A stretch of 56,645 nt of DNA from Chloroflexota bacterium (GTDB lineage Bacteria; Chloroflexota; UBA11872), in assembly GCA_022825895.1 (NCBI GenBank), contig JAJDVX010000025.1, positions 1 through 56,645 of the forward strand, given 5' to 3'. The position numbers were made by a program, and so were the translations under genes. This document shows positions 1 to 7,003 of this stretch, piece by piece (the first letter of the stretch is position 1; the number at the start of each line of letters is the position of its first letter). The notes beneath the pieces were generated by a model. The model was not told where the DNA came from. It saw only the letters and a program-made list of their open reading frames with translations, and searched no databases.

Positions 1-10
1 TGCCAGGCGC

Positions 11-62
11 CGTCGACCATCCAACGCGGCCGGGTGGTGACCTGGGCGCAGGGCCCGCTCGG
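11..62 (+). repeat. Degenerate ~50-bp direct repeat, copy 1
   Basis: This block aligns over about 51 nt, with one indel and roughly 80% identity by eye, to 940-991. Both copies share the core ctgggcgca followed by gcccgctc. The two copies bracket the Uma2-type gene at 321-884. I see no reading frame that both copies conserve, so this looks like a noncoding repeat or the footprint of an old element. No gene is supportable between 1 and 320. Confidence 0.45.
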
Positions 63-212
63 TTGGCGCCGGGCTGCTGTGCCAGCGCCAGAAACTCCGC
101 CCGCTGCTGCGTCATCGATCGATCCTCGAACGGCACCGGCCCATACGCTCATCGCTCGCCAATGTGTTCACCATGTCTCCGAACGGGTGTTCATGATGTC
201 CCCGGTCTGCAC

Positions 213-300
213 AGGGAGGGTTGGGGTGAGGGTCTTCTCTTCGTCCCTCTCTCACTTCTCGCCCCTCGCCCCTCTCCCCTTCCGAATGAGGGGTCTTCCG
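213..300. repeat. Purine/pyrimidine-skewed intergenic block
   Basis: A G-rich half (gggagggttggggtgaggg) is followed by a C/T-rich half ending in cccctctccccttcc. The block lies just beyond the 3' end of the Uma2-type gene. Skewed blocks of this kind are often dispersed intergenic repeats in high-GC Chloroflexota-like genomes; that parallel is recalled and not checked here. No ORF is credible in it. Confidence 0.3.
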
Positions 301-320
301 GGCAACCGCTCCGGCTTACG

Positions 321-884
321 CTATACGTCGAAGAGGTCACCCACCCTGCAGCTGAAGCCCGGCAGCGCGTCCAGGCCGTCCAGGACGTCGCCGTCGGTCA
401 GCGGCGCTACGTCCCCGCCCGCGCGATGCGCGTCGACCGTGCGCGTAGCGGGATGCACCACCCAGACCAGCCGCACCCCGTAGCTGAGCCACATCAGCGC
501 CTTGTCGTTCAGCTCCCGCCGGCTGTCGCCGGGCGCGGCGACTTCCACCACCAGGTCGGGCGCGACCTCCGCGTAGCCGGTCACCCGCTCGTCCGGCGGA
601 ATCCTCGCGGCGGAGAAGTAGGCGATGTCCGGTTCCCGCACCGTGTCCGGATCGCGCTCCAGCCAGACCCCCGAGTCCGAGGCCGTCAGGCTGCCCAGTG
701 TTCTGGGTTTGATGAAGCTCGCCAGCAAGAACACTAAGTTCGTGACGATCGTGCCGTGTTCCATTCCCGTAGGCATGGTTTCGCAGAGCACCCCCCGGAT
801 CAGTTCGCCGCGCACGCCTCTGCTGGAAAGCCGGAGCAGATCGTCGGCCGTCAGCAATCGCGGCGCGGCGTCAATCACGGCCAT
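321..884 (-). CDS. Uma2 family (DUF820) putative endonuclease
   Basis: A 187-residue protein of the Uma2/DUF820 group, which adopts a PD-(D/E)XK nuclease-like fold. Visible motifs are EPDIAYF (D86), DLVVEV (E114) and LNDKALMW (K128), in the order and spacing of a D-ExV-K active site. The length is normal for the family. The start is well supported: AGGAGG at 890-895 lies 5 nt before the ATG, and a TAGCAT -10-like element sits at 918-923. Members occur in many copies in cyanobacteria and Chloroflexota, often near mobile sequences; their biological role is poorly known. Degenerate repeats flank the gene at 11-62 and 940-991. Family assignment is confident; nuclease activity and target are inference. 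Confidence 0.85.
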   Translation of the reverse strand: MAVIDAAPRLLTADDLLRLSSRGVRGELIRGVLCETMPTGMEHGTIVTNLVFLLASFIKPRTLGSLTASDSGVWLERDPDTVREPDIAYFSAARIPPDERVTGYAEVAPDLVVEVAAPGDSRRELNDKALMWLSYGVRLVWVVHPATRTVDAHRAGGDVAPLTDGDVLDGLDALPGFSCRVGDLFDV

Positions 885-939
885 CGCGACCTCCTGCCCA
901 ATCCGGTGTCGATATTCATGCTACAGCGTTGCCACGCAG

Positions 940-991
940 CGTCGGCCATCCAGCGTGGCCCGGGGGGTGAGCTGGGCGCAAAGCCCGCTCT
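940..991 (+). repeat. Degenerate ~50-bp direct repeat, copy 2
   Basis: Second copy of the block at 11-62 and in the same orientation. It lies immediately upstream of the promoter region of the minus-strand Uma2-type gene, within the 885-1180 intergenic stretch. Apart from this repeat I see no gene, RNA or clear regulatory site in that stretch. Confidence 0.45.
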
Positions 992-1180
992 GTTACCTCG
1001 CCTCGGCGAGGCCGGCGCGTCGTCGCCGGCGGCATTTAGTGAGGGGGCTTCTGGTCGTGCGCATCCCCCGGCATGCCCCCTCGGTGCACGCTCCCACGCC
1101 GGGGAACCGCGCCGAATCCTCGCCTCGGCCGGGAATAGAAGCAGCTACAAACCCGAGCCTCCCGGCTCTACGGTCCCTCT

Positions 1181-1387
1181 CTAAACCTCAACCAGGCTCG
1201 TCGAAGCCTGCGGCTCAGGTATCAGATCGCCGCCTTCACGCAGCAACTCCAGGTGCTCGGCAACCGCCTCGCGGATCAGTGCCTCGGTTTCCGCGCGCGT
1301 ATCGCCGGCCGCCACGCAGCCGGGCAGATCCGGAACATAGGCTGAAAACCCGTTGCCGGTCCGCTCGATCACCGCCGCGTACTTCAT
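1181..1387 (-). CDS. hicB: HicB family antitoxin (short form)
   Basis: A 68-residue protein with the HicB partial RNase H-like fold signature: an N-terminal YAAVIERTGNGFSAYVPDLP strand pair, then GCVAAGDT and a helix of the type EALIREAVAEHLELL. It would neutralise the HicA ribonuclease encoded immediately upstream. The ATG at 1385-1387 overlaps the hicA stop as ATGA, so translation is probably coupled; the longer in-frame extension upstream lies inside hicA and was rejected. The C-terminal DNA-binding domain of full-length HicB is absent, so autorepression by this protein alone is doubtful. This is the hicA-then-hicB order usual for the family. Confident as a family call. Confidence 0.88.
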   Translation of the reverse strand: MKYAAVIERTGNGFSAYVPDLPGCVAAGDTRAETEALIREAVAEHLELLREGGDLIPEPQASTSLVEV

Positions 1388-1587
1388 CGTCGCGGCCCCC
1401 GGTCCAGATCGGCCTGCTTCAGGATGCTGCTCCACGTTCCCGGTGCGAGATCTTTGCTGAGCCTACCAGCGACCGTGACGGTTCCAGGCTTCTCGGGGTG
1501 CCTGAAATGCCGGTGACTTCCACGGGTCCGAACGAGCCGCCAACCATCGCGTTCGATGAGGCGAACCGCGTCCCTGACCTTCGGCAC
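1384..1587 (-). CDS. hicA: HicA family toxin (mRNA interferase)
   Basis: A 67-residue protein starting at GTG (1585-1587). It has the dsRBD-like HicA pattern: a first helix VRDAVRLIERDGWRLV followed by RTRGSHRHFRHP, whose GSHR His (about residue 25) is the expected catalytic residue, then GTVTVAGR and a final helix. HicA toxins cleave mRNA in a translation-independent manner and are neutralised by HicB. The length is at the normal lower end for the family. The frame stays open far upstream of this start, but that part is low-complexity and matches nothing, so the GTG next to the conserved first helix was chosen. No SD of note was seen. Confidence 0.85.
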   Translation of the reverse strand: MPKVRDAVRLIERDGWRLVRTRGSHRHFRHPEKPGTVTVAGRLSKDLAPGTWSSILKQADLDRGPRR

Positions 1588-1721
1588 CCGCCATATGCAT
1601 CCATCCGCCCCGGTGGACCTGACACGGCAAGCGTAGGCGGGTTGGCCCCTGCCGAGGCCCAGGCGGCGCGTCTTGTTACCCGAGCTGCGCGCTGGCAATC
1701 CCTTCGAGGAGCCGCCGGTCG

Positions 1722-1791
1722 TTCCCCTCCCCTGGGGAAAAGGAGGATTCTGGCGGCTTCGCCAGGAGAAGGTGAAGAGTCTTCGCGACTC
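1722..1791. repeat. Cluster of three small hairpins
   Basis: Three stem-loops follow one another. TTCCCC (1722-1727) pairs with GGGGAA (1734-1739). CTGGCG (1750-1755) pairs with CGCCAG (1760-1765) around GCTT. GAGTC (1777-1781) pairs with GACTC (1787-1791) around TTCGC. They lie in the 290-nt gap between hicA and the next forward gene, which otherwise holds no supportable gene. They may be a dispersed intergenic repeat or structured leader sequence; none is followed by a T-run. Confidence 0.35.
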
Positions 1792-1851
1792 ACACCTTAG
1801 AAGAACGCACGACCCACCGCCGTGAGGTAGGCCCGATAGCCAATTGGGACG

Positions 1852-1857
1852 TAGGCT
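1852..1857 (+). promoter_or_regulatory. -10-like element TAGGCT
   Basis: TAGGCT lies 20 nt before the ATG at 1878, placing a transcript start near 1864. The same hexamer occurs at two other likely promoters in this window (34729-34734 on the minus strand and 34759-34764 on the plus strand). No convincing -35 is visible here. Confidence 0.35.
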
Positions 1858-1877
1858 GAGATGCCAGACCGGCGGGG

Positions 1878-2876
1878 ATGCGAGTGATGACGACTGACAC
1901 GGCAAACGAGTTCCGACAGGCCGCCGACCGGGCGCTGGACTTCCTGGCCGCCCACGTTGATGGCAACGGCCGCAGTCGCATCGATCCCAACGATCCGGGA
2001 TTGCATTTCAAGCTGCCCTACGTGTTCGCGTACGGCGACCGGCGCGAGCTGGCGTTGAAGGCGCTGGATCACATCGAGCAAAACCTGCTGGCGGATGACG
2101 GTTCGTTCCAGGACGACCGGTTCAACGGCCCCGCCAGCGCCTTTCTCTACCAGGCGGGCTGGCTGGCCTGGAGCAGCGCGGCGCTCGGGCGCTTTGACCT
2201 GGCCCGGCGCGTCGCGCGGCGGGCAATCCGGGAACAGGATCCCGAGCTCGGCGGATTCTGGAACGAGACCCATCAGGGCCGCGAGCAGGGGGTGCTCAAC
2301 AGTTCATCCGCCGCCGCCGGCTGCGCCGCCGCCGGGGAACTGGAGGCTGCCGAACTGGCCGCCGGCTTCATGGAACGCCTGATTGAACTCCAACCGGAGC
2401 CGGATCGCCGCTTCCACTTTGGACTGTACGCCAATGGCGAGGTCATCACCGACTCGGACGCTGAGACCGGCCGGAACTACTTCGATCTGGACGGTCCCTG
2501 CCGACCCGCCATGTTCGCCACCGCCATTGCGGGTCTGACCTGGCTGGGGCGTCAAACCGGCGACGCAAAGTACTTCGACCTGGCCCGCGCCTATGCAGAC
2601 CTGATCCTGTCGCACCGGGGCCAGCCGTGGACGTCGCCGTTCGCCTCCAAGACCGGCTGGGCGGTCCTGCAACTCAACGTCAACCGTCCCGATCCCGCAC
2701 TCACCGCCTACGCTGAGTCCGTGGGCCGGCGATTCCTGGAACTCCAGCAGCCGGATGGCAGCGTTGACCTCACCGTCTGGCCCGGCATGGAAGCCGGCGC
2801 CCCCCTGCCCCTCCGCCTCGGCAACCTCTGCGACTGGTCCCTGACCGCCATCGACCTCGCCAACGGCGCCGTCTAA
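1878..2876 (+). CDS. Uncharacterised alpha/alpha-toroid-like protein
   Basis: A 332-residue protein without signal peptide or membrane segments. It is built almost wholly of repeated helical hairpins with Gly/Trp turns (GWLAWSSAALGRFD, LTWLGRQTGDAKYFDLA, FLELQQPDGS). This is the look of six-hairpin glycosidases, cellobiose epimerase-like enzymes and terpene-cyclase-like toroids. Acidic and aromatic clusters near residues 100-150 and 205-220 (YFDLDGPCRPAMFA) could line a cavity. I cannot name a reaction. Two ATGs are possible, 1878 and 1887; both follow the ggcgggg stretch, and the longer is given. It stands alone between HicAB and a convergent gene. It could be a glycan-processing enzyme; that is inference from fold only. 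Confidence 0.6.
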   Translation: MRVMTTDTANEFRQAADRALDFLAAHVDGNGRSRIDPNDPGLHFKLPYVFAYGDRRELALKALDHIEQNLLADDGSFQDDRFNGPASAFLYQAGWLAWSSAALGRFDLARRVARRAIREQDPELGGFWNETHQGREQGVLNSSSAAAGCAAAGELEAAELAAGFMERLIELQPEPDRRFHFGLYANGEVITDSDAETGRNYFDLDGPCRPAMFATAIAGLTWLGRQTGDAKYFDLARAYADLILSHRGQPWTSPFASKTGWAVLQLNVNRPDPALTAYAESVGRRFLELQQPDGSVDLTVWPGMEAGAPLPLRLGNLCDWSLTAIDLANGAV

Positions 2877-3066
2877 CCGCCCGTCACAGCCTCACGTAGC
2901 GGTGCCCCTTATGGGTATCTATGGCTTGATTTCGGGGTACCACTCGATTCATGTACGGGCAGCCTTGCCCATTTGCCTATTGCGTGCTTTCCGAGGCATC
3001 CACGGCATCTTGCTCGCTCAGTCCGTCCCGCCTGCACGGCCGTGACCGCGCGTCGGACTACCGGAC

Positions 3067-4929
3067 TCAGGTTGCGTCGGTTCGCTGATGCCGGCCGATG
3101 TACCCGACGACGACAACCTTCCGGTCTTTATCCCAGGCAAATGCGATTCTGATCATCGTCCGTGGGTCGCCGCTGCCTCGACCAATGTGCTCGTCCAGCC
3201 AGTAGGTCGTGCCGTTCACCTTCGTCGTATAGTGATCGGGGTACTTGCCCTTTGCCGTATCGCTTTGTTTGGGCTTGTACCACAATCCGCACGCCTCGCG
3301 ACTCGCCTCGTCAAAGCCGTCAACTCCATCGAATCCATTGCATCGGGAGTCGTAATACTCGGTTGCCAGCCATTCAAACGCCTTCCACACCGACGTTGTG
3401 TCCTCGAAGCTTGGATTCTTCTCGGATTTCGAATTGAGCGCAAAGAGCAGCCGGTCTTCAAACGAATGGCCCGCCACCTCAACCGCTGTCTTGATATCCG
3501 GCAAATCCTCTCCATTGGCGCCCGGCGATTGAATTGGCCCGGATTCAGATCGGCGCATGGCGACGTAGGCTGATTGCAGCGCTCGGTAGTTTTCCCTGCT
3601 CTCATACAGCTTTCGACGCAAGCCGTCTTCGCTCTCCTTCAGACTCTGCGTATCTAGTTGTAACTTCTTGACCTGCTGTTCGAATTCCTGTCTCTCGGCT
3701 ACGACCTTCTCGTGCTTGTCCTTCAGTGCGGCATAGTCCGCCTGCAAAGCCGACTGAACGGGGTCCCGCTCGACTGCCGCGGCACTTGGATTCGCGGAAT
3801 CGGCGCCGTCTGACGGGGTCTCCGATGCGATGCTGGAGCGTGCCGCTGCGGCGTCGCTGTCCTTTCCCGGGCCGTCAGTATTCGCGTGGCCAGCCGTCTC
3901 ATCCTCGGGCGGTGCCGCGTCGTCATCCGGGCCCCGGTCACCGGACATCTGCCGGTCGATCACCTCGATCAGGGATAGGATCTGCGGCTCAAGTTCCGAC
4001 CGTTTCGAGCGTCGCGCGTCCTCTTCGCTTCGGGTGGGCGCCTGGGGCCGAATCTTGTAGTATTGAAACAATACCTCGCCCAGTTGATTAACGATTTGCA
4101 GCGTCCCTGAAATATCTGTCAAGCTGGACGCGTCTACCGACGTCCATGCGTCGATATTCGCCTCCAGGTACTTCAACTCGCCCAGGAAGTTATCTCTGAA
4201 ATATGCAATAGAGTCCGCCAAGGCGGTAGCTATCGCTTGTTCGGCCTCTCGCATCTTTTCGTGCCTTATTTCCTTGAACTGATCGATGAAACTCTCCGCC
4301 TCGTCCCATACCGGAGCCTCGGGGGCTAGCTGCTTCAGACGCTCGACCCAATGCGCAAAGAGGCTACCTTCCGGTAGAACGGCTTCATCGTCCAGATCGT
4401 CAGGCGGTGGCAGCGGCATATTCCCGGATACGCAGCACAGCATTAATGCCGCGTCGTCCTCTTGGTGCCCGCTGTTACCCTCGACAAAGACATCTGTTTC
4501 ATGATGCCATTCATCGATGTCCCATAGTCCCGGAAACTCACGGCCTGAAACATATTCCTGTATTGGCAAGTCGGCTTTCTTACGATACTCGACAACATTT
4601 GCACGCAGTTCATCGTGTGACTCAACCCAAACCGTCAATATGGAGGCGGACAAGTCGTTTGAATTATTCATGCGTTCTATGACCTGATCAAGTAGGCGAC
4701 CAGGAGGCGCGTTATACGCGCTCGTACTCCGAAAACCCTGCACGCTGAAGTTGCTGTTATTTATGGCTTTCCTGAGGGACTGTTGCGCCTCGGAAGATGC
4801 CTTCTTTCGCCAGTTAAGCGCCCGCTCGACTACGCTGGATCGATACTCGGTCCCCAGGTAGAGATCGATGGCGTAGTTGATGCACTTTGTCGCCTTAACG
4901 TCGTCTGTTTCCGGCCATTCTTCGCTCAT
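3067..4929 (-). CDS. Orphan coiled-coil protein with a conserved-looking C-terminal domain; possible defence protein
   Basis: A 620-residue protein that I do not recognise as a named family. Residues about 1-295 are mixed helical. About 296-392 is a low-complexity acidic, Ala/Ser/Pro-rich linker. About 393-460 is a charged coiled coil. About 475-620 is a compact aromatic-rich domain ending in short strands (TTYWLDEHIG, MIRIAFAWD, KVVVVGYIGRH). The start was set at the ATG with ggggcgggcg just upstream; the extension upstream to 5148 is low-complexity. Codon use is visibly more AT-rich than in neighbouring genes (many AAT, TAT and TTC-less runs), suggesting acquisition. It sits beside HicAB and a Uma2-type gene and has no operon partner. 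A linker plus coiled coil plus terminal module resembles sensor-effector defence proteins, but no catalytic motif is certain. Confidence 0.7.
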   Translation of the reverse strand: MSEEWPETDDVKATKCINYAIDLYLGTEYRSSVVERALNWRKKASSEAQQSLRKAINNSNFSVQGFRSTSAYNAPPGRLLDQVIERMNNSNDLSASILTVWVESHDELRANVVEYRKKADLPIQEYVSGREFPGLWDIDEWHHETDVFVEGNSGHQEDDAALMLCCVSGNMPLPPPDDLDDEAVLPEGSLFAHWVERLKQLAPEAPVWDEAESFIDQFKEIRHEKMREAEQAIATALADSIAYFRDNFLGELKYLEANIDAWTSVDASSLTDISGTLQIVNQLGEVLFQYYKIRPQAPTRSEEDARRSKRSELEPQILSLIEVIDRQMSGDRGPDDDAAPPEDETAGHANTDGPGKDSDAAAARSSIASETPSDGADSANPSAAAVERDPVQSALQADYAALKDKHEKVVAERQEFEQQVKKLQLDTQSLKESEDGLRRKLYESRENYRALQSAYVAMRRSESGPIQSPGANGEDLPDIKTAVEVAGHSFEDRLLFALNSKSEKNPSFEDTTSVWKAFEWLATEYYDSRCNGFDGVDGFDEASREACGLWYKPKQSDTAKGKYPDHYTTKVNGTTYWLDEHIGRGSGDPRTMIRIAFAWDKDRKVVVVGYIGRHQRTDAT

Positions 4930-5119
4930 CGCCCGCCCCCGGATAGTCGATTCCGACGAAGTGATCTCAGCGCCGCCGCTCGCCACGCTTGATCGGCACC
5001 GCCCATTCTGTCCGAAAGCAGTGCGGTCCGTCACCTGCCGGACCGCCGACCGATGTCCCGGCATGACTCGTTTCCGTCCCCTCGATCGCCCACACGCCGG
5101 AAGGCTCGGAAAGCAATCC

Positions 5120-5149
5120 TTGCCAATGTGTACTCCATGCATGTACAAT
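5120..5149 (+). promoter_or_regulatory. Sigma70-like promoter of the FNR-ispF-cysS-rlmB-folB operon
   Basis: TTGCCA (5120-5125) and TACAAT (5144-5149) are separated by 18 nt, each one mismatch from the -35 and -10 consensus. The spacer contains a gtac...gtac inverted repeat around catgcatg, which could be an operator. The predicted start near 5156 gives a leader of about 345 nt before the first gene. The 4930-5501 region holds no supportable gene: ORFs there are Pro/Arg-rich and lack SD sites. Confidence 0.5.
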
Positions 5150-5332
5150 CGACCGTCTCTTCACTGCCCCGGAATCCCCATGCTGTCCGCCCTGCGCCGT
5201 CTGCTCACCGTCATCCTCCGCCATCCGGCAACCCCGCCCCGCGCCGCCCGCCCATCGCCACGACAAGCGCTGTCTGCCCCCGCCATGCCCTACAGTGCCC
5301 GCCTCCCCATTCCCTCTCTCGCTGTCGCATCT

Positions 5333-5354
5333 GGGGGTTTGGGGGCGGGGGGGG
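5333..5354 (+). promoter_or_regulatory. G-quadruplex motif in the operon leader
   Basis: Runs of five, five and eight G separated by TTT and C meet the four-run G-quadruplex pattern, because the eight-G run can split in two. The motif lies on the coding strand in the presumed leader RNA, about 150 nt upstream of the ferredoxin reductase start. It could slow transcription or translation; the motif is seen, the function is inferred. Confidence 0.4.
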
Positions 5355-5501
5355 TGATCGCTCCGAGGTGCGACCGCGCCTGGGGGCGCGGCGGCTCGCC
5401 CGCCGCCGGACCCGGCGACGCCACGTATCATGGAACCGTCCTCGCCGCTCGCCCCTCGCAGTCGCGGCCACTACCCTCCCCGCCCCGAACTGGAGTTCCG
5501 C

Positions 5502-6425
5502 GTGTCCGACGCCCGAGCCGCCCCGACCACGCCCCGCCGCACCACGCGCAAGCGCCGCGACATTCGCGAACGGATGGAACGGGCCGTGCTGGATCACTGG
5601 GAGTTGCTGGACGACGAGGACATTGCGATCTTCACGATCCGGCGGCCGGACGGGAGCGATTTCTCCGAGTTCGAGGCCGGCCAGTACACGATGCTGGCCT
5701 TCTGGGATCAGCCGGCCGACGACCCGCGCCCGCGGCAACTCTCGATCGGCTCGGCCCCGCTGGACCTGAGTTACCTGGAGTTCTACGTGATCCTTGTGCG
5801 GGACGCACGGGAGGACGGCTCCAACGTTCCCGGGGTGTTTACGGGCACGCTCTGGCGGCACAAGCCGGGCGACGAGATTCTCTACATGCCGCGACCGGCC
5901 GGACGCTTCACGCTCTCACGCACCAGCCAACCGGACGCCATCTGCGTGGCTACCGGCACCGGGCTGGCGCCGTTCGTTTCTATGGCGCGCGTCGCGTGGC
6001 AGGAGTACCAGGAAACCGGCCAGGTGGACCGGCGACTGACCATCGTGCACGGCGTCTCCTATGCCGATCAGTTGGGCTACAAGGAGGAGTTGGAGCGCAT
6101 GGCGGCGGATCCCGGTTTCGGGCTGGTCTACATCCCAACCGTCAGCCGGCCGGACAGCGACCCCAACTTCGGCGAGGGCATGGGCCGCGGGCGCGCCAAC
6201 GACACGGTGCGGCTGATCTGCGGCAAGGAAATGAGCGGGCGCGTGGAGCCCTGGCTGCCCGACGCGCCGCTGGCCGCCCTGGCGGAGCGTCTGACACCCG
6301 AAGGCTCGGCGGTCTACCTATGCGGCAACCCGGACATGATTTCCGACGCCAAGGGCGTCCTGGCTGAACGGGGATTCGAGACCGAAGGCCGCGAGTCCCA
6401 GGTCATTACCGAGGACTACTGGTAG
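5502..6425 (+). CDS. Ferredoxin--NADP(+) reductase family flavoprotein
   Basis: A 307-residue cytosolic flavoprotein of the FNR superfamily, expected to move electrons between NADPH and ferredoxin or flavodoxin. RQLSIGS (about 78-84) is the FAD-binding RxxS motif, ATGTGLAPFVS (about 150-160) the pyridine-nucleotide Gly motif, and VYLCGNPDM near residue 280 the conserved Cys-Gly strand. The chain ends in an aromatic residue (DYW), as in reductases that stack an aromatic over the flavin. The GTG start was chosen because GGAG lies 6 nt upstream; an ATG at 5430 in frame has no SD and adds a low-complexity tail. It is first in a forward operon with ispF, cysS, rlmB and folB. Supplying reductant to isoprenoid iron-sulfur enzymes is a plausible link to ispF. 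Confidence 0.85.
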   Translation: MSDARAAPTTPRRTTRKRRDIRERMERAVLDHWELLDDEDIAIFTIRRPDGSDFSEFEAGQYTMLAFWDQPADDPRPRQLSIGSAPLDLSYLEFYVILVRDAREDGSNVPGVFTGTLWRHKPGDEILYMPRPAGRFTLSRTSQPDAICVATGTGLAPFVSMARVAWQEYQETGQVDRRLTIVHGVSYADQLGYKEELERMAADPGFGLVYIPTVSRPDSDPNFGEGMGRGRANDTVRLICGKEMSGRVEPWLPDAPLAALAERLTPEGSAVYLCGNPDMISDAKGVLAERGFETEGRESQVITEDYW

Positions 6426-6481
6426 GCGACCAGGACAGGTCGGGGCCCGGCCCGGCCGAGCGAAGGCTCCCGGAGTTCCGG

Positions 6482-6955
6482 ATTGGCAACGGCTATGACC
6501 TCCACCGGCTTGGCGCCGACCGGCCGCTGCGGGTCGGCGGGGTGGACATCGCGCCGGACGGGGGCGCTATCGGTCACTCGGACGCCGACGTGGCGATGCA
6601 CGCGCTGGTGGACGCGCTGCTGGGGGCGACGGGGGGCGGCGACATCGGCCGCCGCTATCCCGACACCGACCCCGCCAACCGCGACGCCGACAGTTCCCGC
6701 TTCGTTGCCGAGACCATGACGGACTTGCGCGGAGCCGGCTGGGGCCTGGTAAACGCCGATCTGACCATCGTGCTGGAGCGGCCCAAAGTTTCGCCGTTCG
6801 CTGACGCGATGCGGCAGCGGTTGGCGGCGGCGCTGGGAACCGATTCCGATCGAATCAGCCTGAAGGCCAAAACCAATGAGGGCGTGGACTCGGTGGGTGC
6901 CGGAGAGGCCGTCGCCTGTCATGCGGTCGTGCTGGTTACGCGCGGCGTCGCTTAG
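6482..6955 (+). CDS. ispF: 2-C-methyl-D-erythritol 2,4-cyclodiphosphate synthase, probable ATT start
   Basis: IspF converts CDP-methylerythritol 2-phosphate to the cyclodiphosphate in the MEP isoprenoid pathway. The first residues GNGYDLHR carry the metal ligands D6 and H8, with H40 in DVAMHALVDALLG, then GDIGRRYPDTD and the C-terminal KTNEGVDSVG. This frame has no ATG, GTG or TTG between the in-frame stop at 6365-6367 and the GTG at 6542, and starting at 6542 would delete D6 and H8. ATT at 6482 has GGAG 6 nt upstream and gives 157 residues, the family length; the metal ligands then fall exactly two residues earlier than in E. coli IspF. CTG at 6419 is an alternative. The gene follows the FNR stop by 56 nt. 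Confidence 0.88.
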   Translation: MGNGYDLHRLGADRPLRVGGVDIAPDGGAIGHSDADVAMHALVDALLGATGGGDIGRRYPDTDPANRDADSSRFVAETMTDLRGAGWGLVNADLTIVLERPKVSPFADAMRQRLAAALGTDSDRISLKAKTNEGVDSVGAGEAVACHAVVLVTRGVA

Positions 6956-7003
6956 GTCCCTGCGTAGAATGCCGATGCCGCGCGCCTGCCGGGATTACGT
7001 CGT

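Noticed and set aside
625..1800. 391-codon forward ORF across 625-1800
   Set aside because: It runs antisense through the Uma2-type and HicAB genes, is Arg/Pro/Ser-rich low complexity, and has no SD or recognisable domain.
5053..5501. A gene in the 4930-5501 gap
   Set aside because: All frames are Pro/Arg-rich without SD or conserved pattern; promoter and leader features explain the region better.
4877..6367. 496-codon forward ORF across the operon leader and FNR
   Set aside because: Out of frame with the clear FNR motifs; its composition is typical of a high-GC shadow frame.
6542..6955. ispF starting at GTG 6542
   Set aside because: This start would delete the N-terminal metal-binding Asp and His, so it cannot be the functional start.
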